This document shows positions 17,448 to 24,127 of a stretch of 29,841 nucleotides of DNA, piece after piece (position 1 is the stretch's first letter; each line of letters starts with the position of its first letter). The position numbers and the translations under genes are program-made. The stretch lies in IMG/VR virus record IMGVR_UViG_3300031629_000047, positions 1 to 29,841 of that record. One strand, given 5' to 3'. Source of the DNA: a virus. The notes under the pieces are model-generated. The model had not been told where the DNA came from, made no database searches, and was given only the letters and a program-made list of their open reading frames with translations.

Positions 17448-17611
17448 TCTCAATAGTAGGATATTGCAAAGGATGTAATACACAAATATTACATAAGCAA
17501 TCTTTTATAACCTTACCAAACAAACAAATTTTATGTACCAAATGCTATAAGAGCTCAGGAGCTCAGTTGCCTTTTTGGGGTAAAAATATTAAACCAACTT
17601 TTAACAAATGA
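17444..17611 (+). CDS. 55-residue zinc-ribbon protein
   Basis: A GTG at 17444 overlaps the holin stop (GTGA), and the frame runs 55 residues to a TGA that overlaps the next ATG (ATGA). The product has C8-x-x-C11 (YCKGCN) and C31-x-x-C34 (LCTKCY) separated by 19 residues, a standard zinc-ribbon spacing, and a short C-terminal tail (GAQLPFWGKNIKP). The fit between two genes and the metal motif make it very likely real. It could bind nucleic acid or a host protein; the odd position between holin and secreted protein gives no direct clue. Confidence 0.7.
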   Translation: MISIVGYCKGCNTQILHKQSFITLPNKQILCTKCYKSSGAQLPFWGKNIKPTFNK

Positions 17612-18213
17612 AACAATTACTAATAATTATACTATGTCTATTTTATACTAATGCTTTTGCAGGTAGTACTCAAAGTAATACATCTGGAAGTAACACAGCA
17701 ATTGAAGGTGGATATACTGGAGGTGCGACCACTTACGAGTCTGGTTCTACCAGCACAACAACTTCAACAAATAGTTCTACATCTAATATAAAATCAGCTC
17801 CTCCTACAGCTTCGGCTCCGTCATATAATAGTATGACTCAAGATGTTTGTAGTACAGGTGCATCATTAGGTGTTCAAACATTTGGATTAGGTATTAGTGG
17901 TGGTAAGCATTTTATTGATAAGAATTGTGAGAGATTAAAGTTAGCTAGAATACTTAATGACTTTGGAATGAAAGTAGCAGCAGTTGCTATACTTTGCCAA
18001 GACGAAAGAGTGTTTGAAGCGATGATACAAGCAGGAACTGTTTGCCCAATTGATGGAAAAATTGGGAAAGACGCTATGCTTTTATGGAATAAATACGATC
18101 ATGAAAGACCTAATTATAAAACATATGTTAAACGTATGAAGAAACGTAAAGTTATAGATAAAGAAATTTACATAGAAGAACTTAAAATAATTGAATTAGA
18201 ATCTGACAAATGA
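17608..18213 (+). CDS. Secreted protein with four cysteines, unknown role
   Basis: 201 residues. A clear signal peptide (MKQLLIIILCLFYTNAFA, probable cut after Ala18) is followed by about 55 low-complexity Ser, Thr and Gly residues, then a conserved-looking domain: VCSTG, GISGGKHFIDKNCERLKLAR, GMKVAAVAILCQDERVF and TVCPIDGKIG. The four Cys there could form disulfides in the periplasm. The C-terminus is charged (KRMKKRKVIDKE). I recall closely similar proteins in marine T4-like and podovirus genomes, always unnamed. It starts in an ATGA overlap with the zinc-ribbon gene. A role at the envelope late in infection is plausible. Confidence 0.7.
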   Translation: MKQLLIIILCLFYTNAFAGSTQSNTSGSNTAIEGGYTGGATTYESGSTSTTTSTNSSTSNIKSAPPTASAPSYNSMTQDVCSTGASLGVQTFGLGISGGKHFIDKNCERLKLARILNDFGMKVAAVAILCQDERVFEAMIQAGTVCPIDGKIGKDAMLLWNKYDHERPNYKTYVKRMKKRKVIDKEIYIEELKIIELESDK

Positions 18214-18317
18214 AAACAATAGTATTATTTATATATCATTACTCAAGTAAATTAAACTCATGGTCATGGCAAAAACTTTATAGTAATAGAAAAACTGGAC
18301 TTGGTTATAAAAAATAA
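18210..18317 (+). CDS. 35-residue basic protein
   Basis: The ATG lies in an ATGA overlap with the previous gene, and the TAA overlaps the next ATG (TAATG), so the frame exactly fills the space. The sequence MKTIVLFIYHYSSKLNSWSW, then a Lys-rich tail, has a short apolar start and several aromatic residues. Too short for a family call. Its reality rests on the perfect end-to-end fit. Confidence 0.5.
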   Translation: MKTIVLFIYHYSSKLNSWSWQKLYSNRKTGLGYKK

Positions 18318-18499
18318 TGAAACGAGAACATAATACAATCTTAATAGGAATATTAGGAACGATATTATTAGGACTTTCAACATGGGTACTTATTACTTTA
18401 ATAGAATTACAAACTTTAGTTTATATGATTCAGCAAGAATTAATGGGATTTGAAAAAGTTATTGGAAGAATATATTATCATATGGATAAAATAAAATGA
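18317..18499 (+). CDS. Small single-span membrane protein
   Basis: 60 residues: a basic start (MKREHN), one hydrophobic span at about 7-28 (TILIGILGTILLGLSTWVLI), then an amphipathic helix (LQTLVYMIQQELMGFEKVIG). It overlaps the genes before (TAATG) and after (ATGA), so it belongs to the translationally coupled run behind the holin. It could be a holin partner or anchor for the secreted protein that follows. Function unknown. Confidence 0.55.
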   Translation: MKREHNTILIGILGTILLGLSTWVLITLIELQTLVYMIQQELMGFEKVIGRIYYHMDKIK

Positions 18500-19977
18500 A
18501 ATGGTGGTGTTGGATAATTTGGGGTAGTCTTATATGGCTAATGTTAAATTGGTTCAGCAATTCAGTAGGATTAGCTGAAGAAAATGATACAGCATTTACT
18601 ACAAACATATTACCTAATGCTGGAACAACTACATCAGGTTTAACTAATTCAACTTTAGATGGAGTGCAATCTGGATCTACAGGTGCATTAACTAATAATT
18701 CTACACACAATGGATTTACTATTACTTGTGAAACCCAAGTATCAAATGCTTGTGGTAATGCTTTTAATGGAGAGTTAGAAGCATCGCATGACATGACAGT
18801 TACAGCTTCTGGAAGTTTAGTTGGTATAGAAGGAGATAGTACACCAGATGGTGTTACTCATACATCAACTCAAATAAAACTTAATGGTGGAATAAATTTA
18901 AGCAGTTCTATATCAGTACAAAACTGTGAGTGGAATCAATCAGCTTACAAATGTGGTTCTTCTAATGGTGCAGTTGATAGTTATACTCTTACAATGAAAG
19001 TATTAGATGCAGACGAAAATGTATTAGCTTCATCTACTCAAATAAGAACAACAGATTCTGGTTATAATCTTAATGCAGGATCATTTGATGATAGCTTACA
19101 TTATAATGGAGTTCATGCTAATAAATACGAATGGTCTTGGACAGGAGTTGATGGATCAGAAAGTACATCATCAGCTTTAATGGGGCCAAATTTATTAGGA
19201 GCTGAAATGGCTTTAGATTTTCCTGTAGAAGATTACGAACCTTTATCTGCACAAGAAATTAAAGATATGAACGAAGGTTTAGGTACAGCTAATTTAAATG
19301 AGTCTGAAATATGGAATGTTATATCTGGACTTGAAGAAAGTATTAGTGAAAAATTAAACGTAGAAACAGGTGGTAAAGTAACAAGTGTAGAACTTACAGA
19401 AAATTTTGAAATTGTAGTTACAACATCTAAATCAGCAACTGTTAAAGAAACTGCTAAAGTACAAGAAGTAGTTCAAGTAATGAATAAAACTAAAGCTGTT
19501 GAAACATTAAAGAAAGAAGTTATTGCAGAAGTAATTAAAGAAGCTAAACAAGAAACAGTTAAGAATAGTTCTAAACAAGAAACAGTTAAGAATGTTTCTA
19601 AAGAAAAAGTAGTTAAGAACAGTTCTAAAAAAGAAATCAAAGAAACTACTAAGCCTAAATTAAAAGTAATTATGGCAAAGATAGATGATAAAGTTAAAGA
19701 TCCTGTAAAGAATTTAGAACTTAAAAACTTAGTTAAAATAGATGCTATGACACAAGATCAAGTATCTTTATCTGTTTACAATGTACCCTTTTATAAACCA
19801 AGAGATATATACTTAGATCAAATTAATATGATCGATAATAGATTAATATATAATGGAATACAGTTAGTTAGTTATATAGCTAATGATAGTATAGGAATTA
19901 AAGAAAGAACATTGCAAGAACTAAACATAAACAAACAGAGAATATTAATAGAACTTAGGGAGTTAAGAAATGGTTAA
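18496..19977 (+). CDS. Large secreted or anchored envelope protein with Lys-rich repeats
   Basis: 493 residues. The first 18 (MKWWCWIIWGSLIWLMLN) form a signal or anchor. Residues 28-220 are a beta-rich, Asn/Thr/Ser-rich domain with two close Cys pairs (TCETQVSNACG and QNCEWNQSAYKCG) that suit disulfides outside the cytoplasm. Residues 255-310 are helical, and residues 310-400 are highly charged with three 9-residue repeats of the K-Q-E-T-V-K-N type. Residues 405-490 form a second domain (VYNVPFYKPRDIYLDQINMI). I recall similar long proteins in marine phages without assigned role. Placement behind lysis genes suggests an envelope or outer-membrane job, such as a spanin-like or virion-release function, but this is speculative. 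Confidence 0.65.
   Translation: MKWWCWIIWGSLIWLMLNWFSNSVGLAEENDTAFTTNILPNAGTTTSGLTNSTLDGVQSGSTGALTNNSTHNGFTITCETQVSNACGNAFNGELEASHDMTVTASGSLVGIEGDSTPDGVTHTSTQIKLNGGINLSSSISVQNCEWNQSAYKCGSSNGAVDSYTLTMKVLDADENVLASSTQIRTTDSGYNLNAGSFDDSLHYNGVHANKYEWSWTGVDGSESTSSALMGPNLLGAEMALDFPVEDYEPLSAQEIKDMNEGLGTANLNESEIWNVISGLEESISEKLNVETGGKVTSVELTENFEIVVTTSKSATVKETAKVQEVVQVMNKTKAVETLKKEVIAEVIKEAKQETVKNSSKQETVKNVSKEKVVKNSSKKEIKETTKPKLKVIMAKIDDKVKDPVKNLELKNLVKIDAMTQDQVSLSVYNVPFYKPRDIYLDQINMIDNRLIYNGIQLVSYIANDSIGIKERTLQELNINKQRILIELRELRNG
19546..19653 (+). repeat. 27-base tandem coding repeats
   Basis: Units at 19546-19572, 19573-19599 and 19600-19626 encode KQETVKNSS, KQETVKNVS and KEKVVKNSS; a degenerate fourth (KKEIKETTK) follows to 19653. 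The first two differ at few bases, so this is a recent slippage-type array in the charged linker of the secreted protein. Confidence 0.75.
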
Positions 19978-20302
19978 AAATATTAAGAATAATTTAACAA
20001 ACATTGTAGTTATCATTGGACTTATAGGAAGTATAGGTGCAGGATTTATAAAGTATGGTGAGGTTATGACTAAACTTGATGTATTAACAAAAGCATCTAA
20101 GACAGTTGATATAAGTTATGCTTCAGAAATAGCTGTATTGGAAGAAAAAGTTCAAGCATTAGAAGAATCTAACACAGGTGAAACTGATGAATCTTTAAGT
20201 AGATTAGATATTAAAGCATCAATTAATGCCAAAGAAATAGAGTTATTGAAAGTACAGTTAAAAGAATTAAAAATATCCACATCAAATCCATTATCTCAAT
20301 AG
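19970..20302 (+). CDS. Membrane-anchored coiled-coil protein (spanin-like build)
   Basis: 110 residues. A short basic start (MVKNIKNNLTN) precedes one membrane span at about 12-29 (IVVIIGLIGSIGAGFIKYG). The rest is a charged coiled coil in two parts, about 50-68 (ASEIAVLEEKVQALEESN) and about 78-102 (SRLDIKASINAKEIELLKVQ). An N-terminal anchor with a long periplasmic coiled coil is the layout of an inner-membrane spanin (Rz/i-spanin type), and the position at the end of the lysis module agrees. No lipoprotein partner is evident. It overlaps the secreted protein gene by eight bases and the opposing DUF3310 gene by seven bases at the stop codons. Confidence 0.6.
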   Translation: MVKNIKNNLTNIVVIIGLIGSIGAGFIKYGEVMTKLDVLTKASKTVDISYASEIAVLEEKVQALEESNTGETDESLSRLDIKASINAKEIELLKVQLKELKISTSNPLSQ

Positions 20303-20532
20303 TCTCTTTCTATTATCATTTCTAGATAATGAATAGCTTTCTCTATATCTTTTTGTTTTCCTTTTGCTTTGTGTCTGCAAATATATTTAATAGCATTACC
20401 TTCTGCAAATAGAAGTTTATTCTCATTAATAAAATGAGCTGGTTGAATCTTCATGTTTTTATAGTGAGTTCCGTCTACTTGTTTATTAAGTGATTCGTAT
20501 GTCATGTCTTTAAATATACCTTTATGCGTCAT
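20296..20532 (-). CDS. DUF3310 protein (T7 gp1.7-like nucleotide kinase family)
   Basis: 78 residues. The stretch QVDGTHYKNMKIQPAHFIN, followed by FAEGNAIKYICRHKAKGK and DIEKAIHYLEMIIE, is the classic DUF3310 pattern: THY, IQP, GNxIKYxxRxKxKG, DLxKAxxYLE. T7 gp1.7 of this family is a nucleotide kinase acting on dTMP and dGMP, so a role in nucleotide supply for replication is likely. It is the last gene of a minus-strand operon and overlaps the end of the plus-strand late operon by seven bases. The start at 20532 lacks a strong ribosome site; an internal ATG at 20505 is possible. Confidence 0.85.
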   Translation of the reverse strand: MTHKGIFKDMTYESLNKQVDGTHYKNMKIQPAHFINENKLLFAEGNAIKYICRHKAKGKQKDIEKAIHYLEMIIERDY

Positions 20533-20839
20533 TGAATGTTAACCTAAATTTACCTGAGTGTTTTTCATATTTCTTACGTGGTTTATACAATACTTCTTTT
20601 TGTTTATTTGTTAAAGCATAAACAGGTTCTTTCATAGCTATGTTAAACTTACGATTAGCTCTACCAGAATCTAATTCAGCATAAGAACAAATAGTTCTAA
20701 AGTCTACAGAGTCCGTAGTAAGCCAAGTTATAGCTTCACGTTTATCTATAATGTGATATTTATATACACCATCATACATAGCGTCATGTATTGCTTGGTT
20801 TATAATAGATCTAAACAATTTAATCTGATGATCGTTCAT
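20522..20839 (-). CDS. Hypothetical phage protein of early operon
   Basis: 105 residues from the ATG at 20839; a TTG three bases earlier would be an unlikely start. An N-terminal helix (DHQIKLFRSIINQAIHDAMY) is followed by EAITWLTTDSVDFRTICSYAELDSGRANRK, which resembles a short segment found in many phage proteins with an A-x-x-W-L-x-x-x-DF-x-x-IC-x-x-A-x-L pattern. The C-terminus is basic. A role in DNA binding is possible from the helical, basic nature but unproven. It overlaps the downstream and upstream genes by about 11-20 bases. Confidence 0.6.
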   Translation of the reverse strand: MNDHQIKLFRSIINQAIHDAMYDGVYKYHIIDKREAITWLTTDSVDFRTICSYAELDSGRANRKFNIAMKEPVYALTNKQKEVLYKPRKKYEKHSGKFRLTFNDA

Positions 20840-21008
20840 CAATAATTTCGTAAGTAGTACGTTGTTCTATAGTATCAGCTTCTTGCCAAGTCAAACTATT
20901 ACCATCTAAATTATTAATTATTTTCAAGGCTTCTTGATCTGTGTTTGCTTTAATAATAACTTCAGCATAAGCAGGAAGAAGAACCCATTTTTTAAACTTA
21001 TAAATCAT
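20820..21008 (-). CDS. Small hypothetical early protein
   Basis: 62 residues starting MIYKFKKWVLLPAYAEVIIK. The pattern of beta strand, helix (NTDQEALKIINNL), beta strand (TYEIIDER) suggests a compact alpha/beta fold such as seen in many short phage proteins with a sensor-like A-x-x-EA-x-x-I motif. It lies between two overlapping genes in the same direction (four bases shared upstream). Family not recognised. Confidence 0.55.
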   Translation of the reverse strand: MIYKFKKWVLLPAYAEVIIKANTDQEALKIINNLDGNSLTWQEADTIEQRTTYEIIDERSSD

Positions 21009-21331
21009 ATATTGTTTTTACGTCTACTAGCTTCCAATGTTCTAAAGAGATCTATAATTAAACCTTCTTTATCTCGTTTATTTTCTAATGTGGATGCTTT
21101 TACTTCAGCAGTAAATATTTCTTCTACTGCAGTTTTATAGGTTCCACTAGCATAATAAGATTGTTCCTTTGCAGATATGCTTTTATCTTCTGTGTTAGCT
21201 GTTATGTGTAATGCTTTTTTACGTTTAAGTAATCTATCTAAGTATTTTACAGTAGCATTTGATTCAGCATTTTCTTCATCTGTTTCTGAAAGAAATGTTA
21301 ATGCATCTTCTAATCGTTTTTCAGTTATCAT
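21005..21331 (-). CDS. Helical hypothetical protein of phage replication operon
   Basis: 108 residues, nearly all helical and highly charged: MITEKRLEDALTFLSETDEE, then KYLDRLLKRKKALH, a YYASGTYKTAVEEIFTAEVK segment, and EGLIIDLFRTLEASRRKNNI at the end. The overall arrangement (acidic start, KRKKA, Y-A-S-x-x-Y, then L-x-x-x-R-R-K-x-N at the end) is one I recall from many podovirus and siphovirus replication operons, where it stays unnamed. It overlaps the next gene by four bases. AGGATAAAA precedes its ATG. Confidence 0.6.
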   Translation of the reverse strand: MITEKRLEDALTFLSETDEENAESNATVKYLDRLLKRKKALHITANTEDKSISAKEQSYYASGTYKTAVEEIFTAEVKASTLENKRDKEGLIIDLFRTLEASRRKNNI

Positions 21332-21557
21332 TTTTATCCTTTACTGGTTTACAATATGTTAACATAATTTTGTATTCTTTGTCATCTAATTTATAATAGA
21401 TACCCACACCCTTATCATCTTTAGTATAAGTATTGTTTGCAAGATATTCTTCACAAGATTTATAATCTACAAATTTTTCTTTAAGAAGATATTTCATGCC
21501 TATTTTTGCAGGATCTATTTCTGTTGGAAGAAGTAACATCATTAATAGTTCAAACAT
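21321..21557 (-). CDS. Small hypothetical protein behind hairpin leader
   Basis: 78 residues starting MFELLMMLLLPTEIDPAKIG. The N-terminal eleven residues are hydrophobic, possibly a short signal or membrane anchor, and two Cys (KSCEE, LTYCKP) lie in the rest. AAGGAC precedes the ATG. A hairpin with a U run ends 14 bases upstream of the start (21571-21621), so expression may depend on readthrough. Function unknown. Confidence 0.55.
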   Translation of the reverse strand: MFELLMMLLLPTEIDPAKIGMKYLLKEKFVDYKSCEEYLANNTYTKDDKGVGIYYKLDDKEYKIMLTYCKPVKDKNDN

Positions 21558-21570
21558 ATTGTCCTTAATT

Positions 21571-21621
21571 TAAAAAGGCACTACCACAATAACAACTGAT
21601 TTGAAAAATGTAGTAATGCCT
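21571..21621 (-). terminator. Strand-specific 13-bp hairpin with U run
   Basis: In minus-strand RNA, AGGCATTACTACA (21621-21609) pairs with TGTGGTAGTGCCT (21588-21576) in 13 bp, two of them G-U, around a 20-base loop. A TTTTA run follows. On the plus strand the two G-U pairs become C-A mismatches, so the element works for minus transcripts. It sits after the SSB gene and before the next gene, as an attenuator or terminator would. The large loop is unusual for a simple terminator. Confidence 0.55.
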
Positions 21622-21652
21622 AGTTTTCTAACTCGAGGGAGATAAGAAATTG

Positions 21653-22141
21653 TTAAAAAGGTGCGTCATCTTTTAGTATTTCCTCAATGCTTTGAGCTTT
21701 AGCATCTAATACTTTTCTGACTAAGTTATCAATCTGTTGAAACTCTGAATCAGTTGGTACTTTGCCACCAGACATATACGAAGCTATAAGATTACTCATA
21801 GTCAATCTATACTTTTCAGAAAATTGATCTAATGGTTTTACAGCTGCATGAGTAGTGTTAGCAGAGTAAGTAGCAGTAACAGGACTTGATCCTGAATTAT
21901 CTGATACTTCACTTAAACATTCTATTCTAGACGCAGTTTGATATTGTTTACCAGTCTTACTTGTTCGAACTGGTTGAGCATCAATCTTTAATCTGGCCCC
22001 AGCAGGCCATCTTTGGGATCCTAAAGCTTCACCATAGACAGTCATATCTGATCCGTCATCTTTATTAATGTAGACAGTAACTTGACCATCATCTTTCTCG
22101 AATGCTTTCTTAAAAGTGCATTCAAATGTTTCGTGTTCCAT
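21653..22141 (-). CDS. Single-stranded DNA-binding protein (SSB-like)
   Basis: 162 residues from the ATG at 22141, chosen because AGGAG lies just upstream; a longer frame to 22189 has a Lys-rich extension without a good site. Residues 5-75 look like an OB fold (FECTFKKAF, GQVTVYINKDDGSDMTVYGE, LKIDAQPVRTSKTGKQYQTA). The C-terminus EILKDDAPF is the acidic tip typical of SSBs (DDxPF), which recruits replication and repair partners. A flexible Ser/Thr/Ala linker and a helical part with MSNLIASYM lie between. It follows the nuclease gene, a common pair in phage recombination operons. Confidence 0.75.
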   Translation of the reverse strand: MEHETFECTFKKAFEKDDGQVTVYINKDDGSDMTVYGEALGSQRWPAGARLKIDAQPVRTSKTGKQYQTASRIECLSEVSDNSGSSPVTATYSANTTHAAVKPLDQFSEKYRLTMSNLIASYMSGGKVPTDSEFQQIDNLVRKVLDAKAQSIEEILKDDAPF

Positions 22142-22202
22142 GTTTGTTCTCCTATTTATTTGTTTTATTATTTTTCCTATTTTCTGCATCTGCTCTTATA
22201 AC

Positions 22203-22964
22203 CTATTTAAAGGCCTCTTGCCAAATCATTTTTGCATATTCTACTGCATCTGGCGATCCTTTCCATCTGAAGTTATCCATAGTTAATGGAAACATCTTGA
22301 CAACATCTTCTTTAGTTTTAGCTATTTCCATACAATGTTCTATAGCTCTCATACCATTGATGATAGTGTCTAAATGTCCCTCTCTGCCTTCCATATCTAC
22401 GCTGTGAACGTCTTTGTACGAACAATAGAGTAGAGCTGTCGGTTTATTGAAAAGGTCTTTGTACAGGGCTTGTTGACGCAAATCAGCATCTTTTGGGTAC
22501 CATCTGCTATCTACAGCACCAGATTTAAGTCTCTTAATGTAAGCAGTAGCTTTAGTATCTATGATTACATCTTCGAACTCAAAGTCAGTTACTCCTTTTA
22601 CATCATATTTTAACCCATATTTATCACCAGGAATCGTAATTTCCCTTTGATAAGAAATAACTTCTCCGAATTGAGGAAGCTCTTTTACAAATTGATTAGC
22701 AATTATACCAGACCAAAGACATTCGTCATCGGACGCATCTCCTTTTAGTTCTATGTATTTGGATTTTGCATAATCTATGATAGCTTCTTCATCAGTGATT
22801 TTATTTTTAAGAGCGTGTTCAGCAGATTGCTCTGCAACAGTACCCATTTTCATACGTGCGTTAGCTTCAGACTTAAAGTCATATAAATTATTAATTATCC
22901 AGTAAGGTGGAGAATCAATAAAACTATTAGTTCTTGAAGCACTATGTCTATATTCAACTTTCAT
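22203..22964 (-). CDS. RecB/Cas4-like PD-(D/E)XK exonuclease
   Basis: 254 residues from the ATG at 22964, preceded by AGGAAAA; earlier ATGs extend it by ten residues. Motifs of the RecB/Cas4 nuclease fold occur in order: GTVAEQSAEH (residues 41-50, the early G..H region), D127 in GVTDF, D136-x-K138 in IIDTKA, and Q164-x-x-x-Y168 in RQQALYKDL. These bind a metal and cut DNA ends. It probably works with the neighbouring SSB in phage replication and recombination. It is the first gene of the leftward operon and lies back to back with the plus-strand gene at 23007. Confidence 0.8.
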   Translation of the reverse strand: MKVEYRHSASRTNSFIDSPPYWIINNLYDFKSEANARMKMGTVAEQSAEHALKNKITDEEAIIDYAKSKYIELKGDASDDECLWSGIIANQFVKELPQFGEVISYQREITIPGDKYGLKYDVKGVTDFEFEDVIIDTKATAYIKRLKSGAVDSRWYPKDADLRQQALYKDLFNKPTALLYCSYKDVHSVDMEGREGHLDTIINGMRAIEHCMEIAKTKEDVVKMFPLTMDNFRWKGSPDAVEYAKMIWQEAFK

Positions 22965-23006
22965 ATTTATTTTCCTATGGTTATTAATGTTCAACGTTAT
23001 TGTAGT

Positions 23007-23276
23007 ATGTCTTATAGTGTATCATTAGATACATTAAAAGGTAAAAAAACAGTTAAGAATACTAAAGAATATAAGATATATAATTTAAGTATTTTAATGT
23101 CATGGCTTTTACACCCTACACAGGTGTACGGGTGTAAGAGTACTATCGCTAGGCTCCATGACTGTAATAAAAACAGAGTGTACAGATTAAACAGATTATA
23201 TAATAATAACCAAAACTTTAAAACTTTCGTTGATAAAGCATTAATTCATTATAAAATATCTTATGCGTCACATTGA
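23007..23276 (+). CDS. Hypothetical basic protein heading a plus-strand island
   Basis: About 89 residues from MSYSVSLDTLKGKKTVKNTK; the start is uncertain, since neither 23007 nor the in-frame ATGs at 22944 and 22974 has a ribosome site, and the last two would lie in or next to the opposite nuclease gene. The body is basic and helical: LSILMSWLLHPTQVYG, CKSTIARLHDCNKNRVYRLN, then FKTFVDKALIHYKIS. The middle could be a small winged or HTH-like segment, since a short helix pair with conserved basic residues is visible, but this is weak. It overlaps the next gene by 14 bases. Confidence 0.5.
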   Translation: MSYSVSLDTLKGKKTVKNTKEYKIYNLSILMSWLLHPTQVYGCKSTIARLHDCNKNRVYRLNRLYNNNQNFKTFVDKALIHYKISYASH

Positions 23277-23763
23277 AAAACCTGAGCTCATTTCAACCAT
23301 ATTAGATAAACGTCAAGTATGGTTAAATATTAGAGAGTCTCGTTTGATGTACATGTTTCATCGTAAGCTCATATCTATTGAAGAATATGAAGCTGGATCT
23401 CGTTATCGCCTTATGTGCGAACTTCAAGGTGGTGGTACTGGCAATGTTCTAAAAGAACGGATTGACAATGCTAGCACAGACTTTATAACATCTTCTCTTG
23501 GTGCTGCCTTAGCAGTTAAAGAAGTTGATGATGAACTCGGTAAAAGAGTTTCAACAATTATGAAGTTGTTTTGTCATTTTAATTTTGGTATCATTGAGAT
23601 AGCATATCATTTAAGTTTAACAGAACGCAGAGCGTCTAACCAAGTACATGAAGGACTATCAGATTTAGCAATTTATTATGGCTACAAAAAAGTGCACAAT
23701 ACTATCAGAGGACAAGGTACAAAGAATCAAAGACAAAGAGTACCTAAAGTGGGTAGCATCTAA
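23263..23763 (+). CDS. Hypothetical protein with possible helix-turn-helix region
   Basis: 166 residues, helical. A basic start (RHIEKPELISTILDKRQVWL) precedes FHRKLISIEEYEAGSRYRLM, and a Gly-rich loop (CELQGGGTGNVLKERIDNA) follows. Residues 104-140 (KLFCHFNFGIIEIAYHLSLTERRASNQVHEGLSDLA) look like a sigma-region-4 or ArpU-like HTH: an I-x-E-I-A-x-x-L-x-x-T-x-x-x-x-x-x-x-V turn. The C-terminal tail is strongly basic (KKVHNTIRGQGTKNQRQR). The end overlaps the HNH gene by 86 bases in another frame. A regulator or small DNA-binding role is inferred. Confidence 0.6.
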   Translation: MRHIEKPELISTILDKRQVWLNIRESRLMYMFHRKLISIEEYEAGSRYRLMCELQGGGTGNVLKERIDNASTDFITSSLGAALAVKEVDDELGKRVSTIMKLFCHFNFGIIEIAYHLSLTERRASNQVHEGLSDLAIYYGYKKVHNTIRGQGTKNQRQRVPKVGSI

Positions 23764-24100
23764 TCCTTGTATTCTCTGCCAGAACACACAGTCTCAAGCA
23801 CACCACGTTACCTTTGCAATGCCTAGAGGTTTCTCACAGAAAGTTGGAGATCAATTTACTGTACCTCTTTGTTATAAACATCATCATCAATTACATACCA
23901 ATGGTATGAGTGAAAAGGACTTTTGGCTTAAGCTAGACATGGATGCTGTTGATATATGTAGCAAATTCTATAAGCATTACCACGATATGTGGAAGAATAA
24001 GAACTTTTTCTATGACGATTCTCTACTTTGGATAGAGGTTTATGATAAACTTGTACCTAAGATACAGAATAACATTGATTTTCTACTGCAACCCAAATAA
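23678..24100 (+). CDS. DUF968-type HNH-like nuclease (Ref-like)
   Basis: 140 residues. The core EYLKWVASNPCILCQ, then SQAHHVTF, GDQFTVPLCYKHHHQLHTNG and KDFW is the DUF968/Ref-type HNH pattern: C31-x-x-C34, H42-H43, C65-x-x-H68-H69-H70 and H73. The Cys and His residues bind zinc and the HH/HHH residues the catalytic metal. P1 Ref, a member of the related family, is a RecA-dependent DNA nuclease. The start at 23678 is deep inside the previous gene and lacks a ribosome site. The real start could be one of the non-ATG codons downstream, but the zinc-binding core lies 90 bases further on and would not change. Confidence 0.75.
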   Translation: MATKKCTILSEDKVQRIKDKEYLKWVASNPCILCQNTQSQAHHVTFAMPRGFSQKVGDQFTVPLCYKHHHQLHTNGMSEKDFWLKLDMDAVDICSKFYKHYHDMWKNKNFFYDDSLLWIEVYDKLVPKIQNNIDFLLQPK

Positions 24101-24127
24101 CTAATAAGGCTATCCTTAAATAAAAGT

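Noticed and set aside
22142-22202. N-terminal extension of the SSB (MQKIGKII...) or a separate tiny gene
   Set aside because: The ATG at 22141 has a good AGGAG ahead, while the extension is Lys/Ile-rich and has no such site.
23101-23160. Alternating CTACACAGGTGTACGGGTGTAAG as a repeat element
   Set aside because: Short local GTGTA repeats inside a coding region (around HPTQVYGC); no second copy or longer symmetry.
24101-24127. TAAGG-CTAT-CCTTA hairpin as a terminator
   Set aside because: The five-pair stem is too weak and no U run follows; mentioned only with the next gene.
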